Origin: CAWBVG01 sp963792175
GTDB taxonomy: Bacteria; Acidobacteriota; Vicinamibacteria; Vicinamibacterales; CAVVIG01
Direction of reading: 5' to 3'
DNA length: 64,000 bases
Assembly (NCBI GenBank): GCA_963792175.1
Contig: CAWBVG010000015.1
Coordinates: 13,758-77,757, forward strand
The notes under the pieces are model-generated. The model was not told where the DNA came from. It ran no database searches and saw only the letters and a list, made by a program, of their open reading frames with translations. The translations under genes were made by a program, and so were the position numbers. Of the stretch, positions 49,249 through 57,744 are shown piece by piece; position 1 is the first letter of the stretch; each line of letters starts with the position of its first letter.

Positions 49249-49933
49249 CGCTGGCCGGGCAGCAGCGGGTCGTTCAGGAACCGGACCAGCGGCACGATCT
49301 GCCGGAACACGTCGAGCAGCGTGCCATAGAACCTCGGGCTCGTCGCGAGCGCCGGCGGGAGATCGGCCCGGCGAGAAACTGCCGGTACTTCAGGTATTCG
49401 GCGGCCGGGTGATCCTTGGGAAAGCCGCGCGGCACGCGCTGCAGCGCTCGCCCTCGAGCGCGCCGACCTGCCGCCGGAATCCCGGCGATTCGACGATCGA
49501 GCGGAGCTGCTTCACGTTGGCGGCGATGTGCTCGCGCACGGCCTGGAGCTGCGGCGTCTGCGGCGCGTACATGCCGCCGCCGATCCAGACCTCGTCGGGC
49601 GAGACGTGGAAAGTACAGGCCGGCGCCCTCGTGCTTGGGCAGACCGCGCCGCGGAAAGACCGCGGCGACGTGCGTCTTGTAGGGCGTCTTGTTTTCGGAG
49701 AAGCGCGTGTCGCGGTAGATGCGATACATCGACACCTTCGGGCTCGCGACGAGCTCCGGCGCGAAGGCGCGGAAATCGTGCGCCAGCCGCTCGACGACGG
49801 CGGTCATCGGCTGGCGCACGTGTGTCTCGTAGTCGTCGCGATGCGCGTTGAACCACTCGCGCCGGTTGTTGCGCTTCAGCGCCCGCAGAAAGCGGAGCGT
49901 GTCGGCGGTGAAGCGCGGCGCGGCGGTCGGCAT
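49245..49933 (-). CDS. DUF2461 domain protein (frameshifted)
   Basis: About 225 residues. The N-terminus is clean: F-L-R-A-L-K-R-N-N-R-R-E-W-F-N-A-H-R-D-D-Y and R-F-S-E-N-K-T-P-Y-K-T-H, both diagnostic of DUF2461. In other frames the middle reads V-W-I-G-G-G-M-Y-A-P and the end V-R-F-L-N-D-P-L-L-P. Frame changes near 49605, 49430 and 49370. Cytoplasmic, function unknown in the family. Stop overlaps the pilT start. Confidence 0.85.
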
Positions 49934-49951
49934 CGATCGAGACCTGCCAGC

Positions 49952-50516
49952 CTATCGCGCGGCCTGCCCGGCGGTCTGAGCGGCCGCCTGCATTTGCGCC
50001 ATGCGCTCCTGCATCTGCCGCGTCAGATGCGGCACCTGGCCGATCATCCGCTGCATCGTCATCAGCTGGCCGCGATGGTGCATCTCGTGCTCCTTCGCGC
50101 GACATCAGCATCTCGAAGCGGGCTCTTCGTCGCCGGCTGGGCGCCGGCGGCATCGTGACCTGCTCCGCCAGGAACGATTCCGGCAGTCCCTCGAGAAACG
50201 CCGCGAACTTGTCGCCCTCGGTTTTCAGGAACGCGATCAGCTCGGCCTTGGTCCGCGGTTTGCTTCTTCGGCGGTGAACTTCTGGAACAGCTCCATGAAG
50301 TTCACGGTCTTCATGTCGCTGATCTTGTTGCTGTGGACGTGAGACTGGAATCCCGTGCTGACCGCGATGTGCGCAAGCGTCTCGCCGGACGCTGCGGCAG
50401 TCGGGCGCCGGCTTGAAGTCGTACTTGTTTTCCGGAATCTCCTCCGCGATCTTGATCGTGTTGTCGCGCACCGTGCGAAACGCCGCCGCCAGATCCTTGC
50501 CGCCGTAGTACGTCAT
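49952..50516 (-). CDS. DinB-family protein (frameshifted)
   Basis: Four-helix-bundle protein of about 185 residues, probably a metal-dependent thiol S-transferase or related enzyme. Start M-T-Y-Y-G-G-K-D-L-A-A-A-F-R-T-V-R-D-N at 50516. Conserved pieces: E-E-I-P-E-N-K-Y-D-F-K-P-A-P, then in other frames L-A-H-I-A and H-E-M-H-H-R-G-Q-L, which supply the three metal-binding His residues. Frame changes near 50395, 50265 and 50105. It stands between the DUF2461 and aldehyde dehydrogenase genes on the same strand, 10 bases after the latter. Confidence 0.82.
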
Positions 50517-50526
50517 GGTTGCCTCC

Positions 50527-51995
50527 TCAATACCAGCCGATGGGTTGCTCCGAGAGATTGATGTACACCTGTTTCACGTTGAGGTACTCCTCGACGCCCC
50601 ACTTGCCCAGCTCGCGGCCGATGCCGCTTTGCTTGTAGCCGCCCCAGGGCGCCTCGACGTAGGTGGGCTGCATGTGGTTCACCCACACGATGCCGGCGCG
50701 CAGATGCTTGACCGCGCGCATCGCGCGGAAGATGTCGCGCGTCCAGACGGCGGCGGCCAGTCCGAAGTAGGTGTCGTTGGCGATCCGCAACGCGTCCTCC
50801 TCGTCGTCGAACGGGATGACGCAGGCGACCGGTCCGAAAATCTCCTCGCGCGCGATGCGCGCGGCAGTTGTCGACGTCGTAGAAGATCGTCGGCTCGACG
50901 AAGTAGCCGCGCTCGAGCGCCGCGCCCGTGGCGCGGCCGCCGCCGATCGCCAGCTTCGCTTCGCGCTTGCCGATCTCCTGATACTCGCGCACGCGGTCGA
51001 ACTGCTCGCGGCTGACGAGCGCGCCCATCTTCGTGTCGCGGTCGAGCGGCTGCCCGACCGTGATGGTGCGCGCCTTCTCCACCATCGCGTCGACGAAACT
51101 TCTTGTAAATCGACCGCTGCACGAGAATGCGGCTGCCGGCCGAACAGACTTCGCCCTGGTTGAAGAAGACGCCGAAGAGCGCGCCTTCGACCGCGGCCTC
51201 GAAATCGGCGTCGGCGAAGAAGATGTTCGGCGACTTGCCGCCGAGCTCGAGCGAGATCTTCTTCAGCGTGTCCGCCGCGCCGCGCATGATCGTCTTGCCG
51301 ACTTCGACGCTGCCGGTGAACGCGATCTTGTCGACGTCGGGATGCTGCGACGATCGCCGCGCCGGCGGTGTCGCCCGCGCCGGTGACGATGTTGACCACG
51401 CCGGGCGGCAGGCCGGCGTCGGCGAAGCTGGACGCCAGCGCGAGCGCGGTCAGCGGCGTCTGTTCCGCCGGCTTCAACACCGTCGTGCAGCCGGCGCAGA
51501 TCGCCGGCGCGAGCTTCCACGACGCCATCAGCAGCGGGTAGTTCCACGGGATGATCTGGCCGGCGACGCCGATCGGCTCGCGCAGCGCGAGGCTCATCGC
51601 ATTGTCGGGCACCGGGATGACGTCGCCGTGAATCTTCGTCGCCAGGCCGCCGTAGTACTCGAAGCAGGTGGCGACGTCGGCGATGTCGAACTCGGCTTCG
51701 ACGATCGGCTTGCCGGTGTTGCGGGTCTCGAGCTCGGCGAGCTCGTCGCTGCGCGCGCGCACGATCTCCGCCAGCTTGAACAGCACGCGGCCGCGGTCCT
51801 GCGCCGTCGCGTCCTTCCACGGACCCTCGTCGAACGCGGCGCGCGCGGCCTTGACGGCGCGGTCGACGTCAGCGCGTCCGGCGTCCGGCACGCGCGCGAT
51901 GACCTCGGCGGTCGACGGATCGATGACGTCGAGCGTCGCGTCCGATGCGCGGCTGCGACGAACTCGCCGTTGATGTAGAGCTGATGCTGTTCCAC
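50527..51995 (-). CDS. Aldehyde dehydrogenase, betaine-aldehyde-dehydrogenase-like (frameshifted)
   Basis: NAD(P)-dependent aldehyde dehydrogenase of about 490 residues. GTG at 51995 gives the family start V-E-Q-H-Q-L-Y-I-N-G-E-F-V. Landmarks: I-I-P-W-N-Y-P-L-L-M, K-P-A-E-Q-T-P-L, L-E-L-G-G-K-S-P-N-I-F-F (catalytic Glu), N-Q-G-E-V-C-S-A-G-S-R (catalytic Cys), P-W-G-G-Y-K-Q-S-G-I-G-R-E. The C-terminal G-V-E-E-Y-L-N-V-K-Q-V-Y-I-N matches BetB-type enzymes. Frame changes near 51950, 51340, 51105 and 50870. The exact aldehyde is unknown; betaine aldehyde or amino-aldehydes are the best guess. Confidence 0.87.
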
Positions 51996-52070
51996 GTGTG
52001 CAGGTGCCACAGGCGCGAAGCCGCAACGGCAACTATATTGAGTTGCGCGAACCGTTGTAAAGTTGCGCGC

Positions 52071-53193
52071 ATGAAGCACCTGATGTGGATTGCGTGCGCC
52101 GCGACGTTGCGGTCCGGCTCATAGCCGGCTTGCGGTCGGAGCGGACGCGGCTCATGCGGCTGAACGCGTCCAGCGCAGCGACGCGCACGCGACGTTCACC
52201 GTCGGCACGGCGACCGCGACAGCGCGGCCAGAAGGCGCTGCGGCGTGCTGAAGGTGCCCGCCGGGTCGGACGCCGGCTACGACATCCCGGTCGCCGTCAT
52301 GCACGGCGCCGCGCCGGGTCCGGTGCTCGCGGTCGTCTCCGGCGCGCACGGCACCGAATACGCGTCGATCATCGCCGTCGAGCGGCTGATCGACGCGGTC
52401 AATCCGGCGGAGCTGTCCGGCACGCTCGATCCTGGTGCCGCTCGATCAACGTCCCGTCGTTCGAGCAGATCACGCCGCACGTCAACCCGACCGACAACAA
52501 GAGCATGAACCGGTTCTATCCCGGCGACCCGAACGGCACGCAGACCGATCGCGCGTCGTTCGTCATCACGAAGGAAGTCGTCGAGAAGTGCGATCACCTG
52601 ATCGATCTGCACGGCGGCGATCTCGACGAGAACCTGCGGCCCTACAGCTACTGGACGGTGACCGGCAATCAGAAGCAGGACGAGCTCTCGCGCGCGATGG
52701 TGCTGGCGTTCGGCCTCGACCACATCATCATCTCCGCCGATCGGCCGAAGGATCCGAACGCGTCGCGCTTTCTCGAGAACACCGCGTCGACGCGCGGCAA
52801 GCCGTCGTTCACCGCCGAAGCCGGCCGCTCGGGGCCGGTCGACGACGCCGATGTCGACGGTGCTCGTCAACGGCGTCCTGAACGTGATGGGACACCTGAA
52901 GATGACCGGCGCGGCCGGTGACGCCGGTCGAGAATCCGGTCTGGATCGAGCCGATCGTGTCGATGGCCGCGGAACACGAACGGCGTGTTTCATCCGCGCG
53001 TCGATCGCGACGCGCACGTCGCCAAGGGCGCGAAGATCGGCGTCGTGACCGACTACCACAATCGGCAAGCTTCAGGACGTCGCTCGCGCCGGAGGCGGGC
53101 ATCGTCATGTTCATCCGGGCGCTGCCGTCGCTGAAGAAGGGCGACACGATCGCCAGCATTGGCGTCGTGAAGAAGAGCGCGGTAGGCCAGTGA
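52071..53193 (+). CDS. Secreted succinylglutamate desuccinylase/aspartoacylase-like protein (frameshifted)
   Basis: Zinc hydrolase of the AstE/AspA group (M14 clan), about 370 residues. The ATG at 52071 starts M-K-H-L-M-W-I-A-C-A-A, a short export signal that runs into a frame change near 52110. Zinc ligands: H and E of S-G-A-H-G-T-E-Y-A-S and His in I-D-L-H-G-G-D. Y-P-G-D-P-N-G and E-A-G-R-S-G lie in between. Further frame changes near 52250, 52430, 52850, 52915 and 53070; the C-terminal beta domain (P-E-A-G-I-V-M-F-I-R-A-L-P) resembles the biotinyl-like end of these proteins. Substrate unknown, probably an N-acylated amino acid. Confidence 0.78.
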
Positions 53194-53256
53194 GCTGCCC
53201 ACCGACGTCCGATGAGCGCGAAGCGCGCAGGCGCGCAAGCGCGAAGGTGAGCGACG

Positions 53257-53688
53257 ATGATGAAAGCGACGTTCGATGACGTGAATCTGATTCTGCGGCT
53301 CTACGAGATGCGGCGCGACGATCGCATGCGCGAGGCGCGGCAAGTGGTTCACCGGCAACTTCAAGGTCGAAGACGTTCGAGGAGTGACGGCGCTGTGCCC
53401 GCCGGGCAGCGACGCCAACGCGTCGTACCGGATGGTCACGAGCTACTGGGAGATGGTGGCGTCGTTCCTCACGAGCGGCGTCCTGAACCCCGAGCTGTTC
53501 TATCAGAGCGGGCGCGAGCTGCTGTTCTGTTACGCGCGCGTCCGCGATATCCTGCCGGCATTGCGCGAGAAACTCGGCAATCCGCGCGAACTGAAGAACC
53601 TCGAGGCCGCGGCCAGGGCTTCATCGCCTGGTGGAACCAGCAGTCGCCCGGCGCCTACGACGCGTTCTGCAAGCGCATCGGCGCGTAG
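53257..53688 (+). CDS. Small helical protein of unknown family (frameshifted)
   Basis: About 145 residues. Clean ends: M-M-K-A-T-F-D-D-V-N-L-I-L-R-L-Y-E-M-R and I-A-W-W-N-Q-Q-S-P-G-A-Y-D-A-F-C-K-R-I-G. The middle lies in a second frame (R-M-V-T-S-Y-W-E-M-V-A-S-F, L-F-Y-Q-S-G-R-E-L-L-F). Breaks near 53340 and 53610. It is soluble, aromatic-rich and helical. It resembles small acidobacterial proteins without known role. The 63-base gap before it contains GCGCGAAG/GCGCGCAAG words. It precedes the rhodanese gene on the same strand. Confidence 0.6.
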   Translation: MMKATFDDVNLILRLYEMRRDDRMREARQVVHRQLQGRRRSRSDGAVPAGQRRQRVVPDGHELLGDGGVVPHERRPEPRAVLSERARAAVLLRARPRYPAGIARETRQSARTEEPRGRGQGFIAWWNQQSPGAYDAFCKRIGA

Positions 53689-53771
53689 CGCAGCGGTACG
53701 GAATGGTCCTTTGCGGCTGATTACCGCCTGATATTAAGATGGGGAGTTCGAACGAGCAGGAGGACAGGATC

Positions 53772-54616
53772 ATGGCTACACACACGCTGCCGAACGTGCT
53801 CGTGACCACCGACTGGGTGGCGCAGCACGCCACCGATGCCGGCGTCCGCGTCGTCGAAGTCGACGTCGACACCACCGCCTACGATCAGGGCCACGTGCCC
53901 GGCGCCGCCGGCTGGAACTGGACGACGCGAGCTGTGCGACACGCTGGTGCGCGACATCGTCCCGGTCAAGAAGCTCGAAGAGCTGCTCGGCAAGACCGGC
54001 ATCGACAACAAGACGGCCATCGTCCTCTACGGCGACAACAACAACTGGTTCGCCGCGTGGGCGTTCTGGCAGCTGAAGATCTACGGCCACGAGGACGTGC
54101 GGATCATGGACGGCGGCCGCAAGAAATGGCTCGCCGAAGGGCGCGATCTCAGCACCGACAAGCCGTCGTTCCCGGCGAAGACCTACAAGGCGGGCGCGCC
54201 CGATCTGTCGCTGCGCGCGTTCCTGCCGGAGGTGCAGCAGGCGATCGCCGGACAAGAAGGCCGCGCTCGTCGACGTCCGGAGCCCGCAGGAGTTCACCGG
54301 CGAAATCCTCGCGCCGCCGGGATTGCCGGAAACCTGCCAGCGCGGCGGCCACATTCCCGGCGCGAAGAGCATCCCGTGGGGCAAGAACTGCAACGAGGAC
54401 GGCACGTTCAAGAGCTTCGACGAGCTGAAGGCGCTGTACGCGGCGCAGGGGATCACCGGCGATCAGCCGGTCATCGCGTATTGCCGCATCGGCGAGCGCT
54501 CGAGCCTCACGTGGTTCGCGATGAAGCACCTGCTCGGGTTCAAGAACGTGAAGAACTACGACGGCTCGTGGACCGAGTGGGGCAACCTGGTCGGCGCGCC
54601 GGTCGAAAAACCGTGA
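53772..54616 (+). CDS. Two-domain rhodanese (thiosulfate sulfurtransferase)
   Basis: About 280 residues with an N-terminal inactive and a C-terminal active rhodanese domain. Start at 53772 (M-A-T-H-T-L-P-N-V-L-V-T-T) follows an AGGAGGA site. Landmarks: G-H-V-P-G-A-A-G-W-N-W in domain 1, M-D-G-G-R-K-K-W and L-V-D-V-R-S-P-Q-E-F-T-G at the start of domain 2, the catalytic Cys in I-A-Y-C-R-I-G-E-R-S, and a final Y-D-G-S-W-T-E-W. Frame changes near 53930 and 54255. It transfers sulfane sulfur from thiosulfate to cyanide or thiols. Neighbouring sulfite exporter and molybdoenzyme genes support a sulfur role. Confidence 0.9.
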
Positions 54617-54627
54617 GCGCCTCAGGA

Positions 54628-54678
54628 AGCTAAACTGAAAACGTTAAAAGTTAGAGAGTTCAGCGTTAAACGTTAGTC
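54628..54678. repeat. AACGTTAAA-word array
   Basis: Words AAACTG, AAACGTTAAAAGTTAG, AGTTCAGCGTTAAACGTTAG between the rhodanese stop and the ATG at 54681. AT-rich compared with its surroundings, palindromic in parts (AACGTT). Related words (AAAGTTAGAAGTCAAAAGTCAGAACGTTAG) follow the MerR gene at 19390-19423. Confidence 0.6.
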
Positions 54679-54680
54679 GT

Positions 54681-54902
54681 ATGAAACCAGAAGAGCACTC
54701 GCGGCGGCAGCAGGAGCTGGCGGGCTGGCCGGTGACGATCGAGACCTACAAGCTCGGCGACGTCTATCACTGCACGATCGCGAACGTCGATCCCGGCGCG
54801 CGGTTCGCGCGCGCCGACGGCGCGACGCGCGAGGAGGCCGAGTCGCGCGCGATCGAAAAGGCCACGCGCTACCTGGCGCAGACGCGAAAGTTCACGACGT
54901 GA
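54681..54902 (+). CDS. Small conserved-looking protein, 73 residues
   Basis: Intact ORF: M-K-P-E-E-H-S-R-R-Q-Q-E-L at the start, a beta-rich centre (W-P-V-T-I-E-T-Y-K-L-G-D-V-Y-H-C-T-I-A-N-V-D-P-G) and a helical end (R-E-E-A-E-S-R-A-I-E-K-A-T-R-Y-L). This beta-beta-helix outline with a double-stranded-RNA-binding-like A-x-x-x-A-x-x-x-A helix recurs in short acidobacterial proteins, but no family name can be given. It sits directly before TauE/SafE. Confidence 0.65.
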   Translation: MKPEEHSRRQQELAGWPVTIETYKLGDVYHCTIANVDPGARFARADGATREEAESRAIEKATRYLAQTRKFTT

Positions 54903-54976
54903 AGCAACGTCGACGCGCTGAGATCGCAGAGCCTGACGTCTACTGCGACTTCTGCATCTCCGCGTTGCTTGTCTTG

Positions 54977-55815
54977 ATGCCGGTCGTCACGCCCGCGCTG
55001 GCGCTGATCATCTTCGCGGCCGGCGCCGTCTCCGGCGGTCTCGGCGCGCTGCTCGGCCTCGGCGGCGGCGTGTTCCTCGTGCCGTTCCTCAACCTCGGCC
55101 TGCATTTCCCGTTCACCGCCGCGGCGGCCATCAGCCTGACGACGGTGATCGCGACGTCGAGCTCGGTGTCGGCCGGCCGCGCCGGCAAGCAGCTGATCAA
55201 CATGCGGCTCGGCATGCTGCTCGAGGTGGCGACCGCCGCGGGCAGCCTGCTCGGCGGCGTCACGGCGCAGATGCTCGCGCAGTCGACGGTGCAGAAGCTG
55301 TTCGGCGTCGTCGACCGTCATCGTCGCGATCATCATGCTGACGCGGCTGCAGCGCCGCAACGTGATCCTCGATCCGGACGATCGATCCCGGGCGTGCTCG
55401 GCGGGCGCTACCACGAGGACGAGAGCGGCGGCATGGTGACGTACCGGGTGAAGCGGCTGCCGCTCGCGCTCGCCGCGTCGTTCGTCGCCGGCAACGTGTC
55501 GTCGCTGCTCGGCATCGGCGGCGGCTTCATCAAGGTGCCGGTGCTGAACGCGTGGTGCGGCGTTCCGCTGCGCGCGGCGGCGGCGACGAGCGCGTTCATG
55601 ATCGGCGTCACGGCCACGGCCGGCGCCGTCATCTACTACGGCACGGCCAGCTCGATGCCGGCGCTGGCGGCGGCGGCGGTGCTCGGCGTCCAGCTCGGAT
55701 CGTGGGGCGGGATGCGCTTCGGCGCAGCGCGCGTCGGCGAAGTGGCTGAAGCTGCTGATGGCCGTCGTGCTGTTCATCGTCTCCGGCGATGATGTTCACC
55801 AGGGGGATTCGATGA
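54977..55815 (+). CDS. TauE/SafE-family sulfite exporter (frameshifted)
   Basis: Membrane transporter of about 280 residues moving sulfite, sulfonates or related anions. The paired glycine-rich motifs are clear: G-L-G-A-L-L-G-L-G-G-G-V-F-L-V-P in the N-terminal half and N-V-S-S-L-L-G-I-G-G-G-F-I-K-V-P in the C-terminal half. Start at 54977 (M-P-V-V-T-P-A-L-A-L) is preferred; a GTG at 54899 overlaps the previous gene but adds 26 polar residues. Frame changes near 55315, 55375 and 55740. Read in the final frame the protein ends A-M-M-F-T-R-G-I-R with TGA at 55813-55815, overlapping the ATG of DUF1634 (55812). Confidence 0.88.
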
Positions 55816-56105
55816 ACCGGCTGGAACGGACGATCGGCGCCGTCCTGCGCGCCGGCGTCATCGCCAGCTCGCTGCGCGCTCGCCGTCGGCCTGCTGCTTC
55901 AATTCATGAATGCCCGCCGGGCGCGCAGGCTGCTGCTGCACGCTGGCATCGTCATGCTGCTGGCGACGCCGGTCGCGCGTGTCGTCGTGTCGATCGTCGG
56001 CTACATTCGCGAGCGCGACTGGACGTTCCGACGCTGACGGCCATCGTCCTGCTCGAGCTACTGGCGAGCGCGGTGGCGGCGCTCGTGTTCAACAAGCGCC
56101 TCTAG
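55812..56105 (+). CDS. DUF1634 membrane protein (frameshifted)
   Basis: About 98 residues with three hydrophobic segments: V-L-R-A-G-V-I-A-S-S, A-G-I-V-M-L-L-A-T-P-V-A-R-V-V and L-T-A-I-V-L-L-E-L-L-A-S-A-V-A-A-L-V-F. DUF1634 genes typically follow TauE/SafE, as here with a four-base ATGA overlap, and are thought to assist the transporter. Frame changes near 55880 and 56025. The stop TAG ends exactly where a 21-bp inverted repeat begins. Confidence 0.82.
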   Translation: MNRLERTIGAVLRAGVIASSLRARRRPAASIHECPPGAQAAAARWHRHAAGDAGRACRRVDRRLHSRARLDVPTLTAIVLLELLASAVAALVFNKRL

Positions 56106-56723
56106 GAGCCTGTCCGAGTCACCGCTACCCCGCATCGCCTCCTCCTCGCGCCTCGATCTCGCCTCGCAAGCCCCATGCGCGCGACCCATGCGGTGACTCG
56201 GACAGGCTCCCAGTCCCGCCCGCCGGCGAATCTGCGCCGCCTCGTCGCTCGAGAAGCGCAGCTGGCCCTGATTCGCCCGGTGGAAGTCGTCGCGCGTCCA
56301 GCACGCGCGCATCAGACCCTCTGGTGAGTGGCGACCGTCCGGCAGCAGCAGGTGCCCGACTTCGTGCGCGATCGCGGACGCCAGGATCATGGAGAGGGAG
56401 TAGTCGTACTGCCGCGCCTGCGCTTCAACCTGCCGGTAGAAGATGTAGGCGACGCTGGTTCCCAGCTTCGTGAGCACCGCCGCGCCCATCACCAGCCTTT
56501 CATGGCGCGACATGTCGCCGGGCTCATACGGAACAAGGACGACCCGAATGTCCGGCGCCGGCGTGGCACGCGACGCGTCGGGTCCGGCCCAGGTCACATC
56601 GACGCCGATGCTGTGATACAGCCGGATCACTTCCTGTTGCGCGCGCTCGAGATGGCCGGTGGGCGCCTGAGCGACGTTGTTCATCTGCAGAATGACGGCA
56701 ATGGCGATCGCGTGAATCAGCAT
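56058..56723 (-). CDS. Small secreted zinc protease-like protein, C-terminus supplied by a repeat
   Basis: About 170 real residues. Signal peptide-like start M-L-I-H-A-I-A-I-A-V-I-L-Q-M-N-N-V-A-Q-A at 56723. The zinc motif is A-H-E-V-G-H-L-L-L-P-D-G-R-H-S-P-E-G-L-M, an HExxH protein with a third ligand and a Met-containing turn that recalls metzincins. The family-like part ends near Q-I-R-R-R-A-G (about 56215). The last 50 codons, to the stop at 56058, are encoded by the palindromic element 56105-56210 and by the antisense of DUF1634, so the natural C-terminus has been replaced or the stop was lost. Confidence 0.7.
   Translation of the reverse strand: MLIHAIAIAVILQMNNVAQAPTGHLERAQQEVIRLYHSIGVDVTWAGPDASRATPAPDIRVVLVPYEPGDMSRHERLVMGAAVLTKLGTSVAYIFYRQVEAQARQYDYSLSMILASAIAHEVGHLLLPDGRHSPEGLMRACWTRDDFHRANQGQLRFSSDEAAQIRRRAGLGACPSHRMGRAHGACEARSRREEEAMRGSGDSDRLLEALVEHERRHRARQ
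56105..56210. repeat. 106-bp palindromic element with perfect 21-bp inverted ends
   Basis: 56105-56125 (GGAGCCTGTCCGAGTCACCGC) reads 21 bases as the exact reverse complement of 56190-56210. The inner 64 bases contain further partly pairing blocks (CCCCGCATCG with GCGCGACCCATGCG) and clusters of CCTC. It lies between two convergent genes and supplies the 3' end of both: it abuts the DUF1634 stop and is read as the C-terminus of the metalloprotease ORF. Could be a REP/BIME-like element or a bidirectional terminator. Confidence 0.8.
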
Positions 56724-56825
56724 GGTCAGCTCGATCCCATTCTCGCGAGAGGGATCGACGCTGGCGATTACGCGAGACGTAAAGGACGACGAGGCACGAC
56801 GACAGATGAAGAGGCCGTGACTCCG

Positions 56826-57656
56826 CTAGACGGCGATGGTTGCCGGCTCGGCGAGGCGGCGCGAGAGCTGCTCCGTCGCGTAATCGGCGGGGAAGAAACA
56901 CTCGATCTTCAATTGCTGCAGCGTGACGTCGCGCGGCGTGGCGAACTGAGTGATCGTCGAGAAGAACGCCATCGAGACATCGCCGCGCCGAAGCTGCATG
57001 GCCACCAGCGGATCGGCGGCAGACACGGCGCCGGGCTCCCGCCATCGCGCGGGGACGCCGGGATACGCCAGCAATTCGTCGCGCAGCTCGACCAGCGCCG
57101 CGCTGCCGGTCGCCGCGAGCTCGCGGTGGAGGCTGTGCATCATGCAGGCCGCGATCTCGTGCCAGTTCACGATGAACGGCCGCAGCGCGTCGGGGTCGAA
57201 CACCTTCCGCATCACGTTCGCCGTGTAGGTGCCGGTCTTGAACGGCTCGAAGACGCGCTTCGTCGCCGCGTTGTGCATGACGATGTTCCACTGCCCGTCG
57301 AGCACGAACGCGGGATACGGCTCCTGCTGCCGGAGCATCAATTCCAGCGCCCGCCTCACCGGCTCGAGCTCCGGCGCATTGAGCGGCCGGTTGCCGTACA
57401 GCGGGGCGTAGCCGGCGCTGACGAGCAGCGCATTGCGTTCCCCGAGCGGGACGTCGAGCATGCCGGTCAGCAGCTGCACCATCTCGCGGCTCGGCTGCGC
57501 GCGGCCGGTTTCGAGGAAGCTCAGATGACGCGTCGAGATGCCGGCCTCGGTCGCCAGCGCCAGCTGGCTCTTGTGCCGGCTGTTACGCCATTGTTTCAGC
57601 AGCCGTCCGAACGCGGGCGTTGCGCTGCTCTCGGGGAATCCAAGCAGGGTATTCAT
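56826..57656 (-). CDS. XRE-family regulator with MmyB-like C-terminal domain
   Basis: Intact 276-residue protein. N-terminal helix-turn-helix: L-K-Q-W-R-N-S-R-H-K-S-Q-L-A-L-A and S-T-R-H-L-S-F-L-E-T-G-R-A-Q-P-S, typical of XRE. The C-terminal MmyB-type ligand-binding domain shows Y-P-A-F-V-L-D-G-Q-W-N-I-V-M-H-N and F-F-S-T-I-T-Q-F-A-T-P-R-D-V-T-L-Q-Q-L. The AGGAGA site before ATG 57656 supports the start. Such regulators sense small hydrophobic ligands. It is the gene after the molybdoenzyme on the same strand, separated by about 90 bases. Confidence 0.9.
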   Translation of the reverse strand: MNTLLGFPESSATPAFGRLLKQWRNSRHKSQLALATEAGISTRHLSFLETGRAQPSREMVQLLTGMLDVPLGERNALLVSAGYAPLYGNRPLNAPELEPVRRALELMLRQQEPYPAFVLDGQWNIVMHNAATKRVFEPFKTGTYTANVMRKVFDPDALRPFIVNWHEIAACMMHSLHRELAATGSAALVELRDELLAYPGVPARWREPGAVSAADPLVAMQLRRGDVSMAFFSTITQFATPRDVTLQQLKIECFFPADYATEQLSRRLAEPATIAV

Positions 57657-57744
57657 CGCGTCTCCTGACGATGGCTCGTCGGTCCGGCCGGTGCAATTAC
57701 CTGTCAGGTAAAGACGCAGATGGGTGGGGGCGAGGTTCCGGCGG

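Noticed and set aside
53194..53256. GCGCGAAG/GCGCGCAAG words upstream of the small protein at 53257 as a tRNA or structured RNA
   Set aside because: No cloverleaf or conserved RNA motif can be formed; it is low-complexity GC sequence of the word type.
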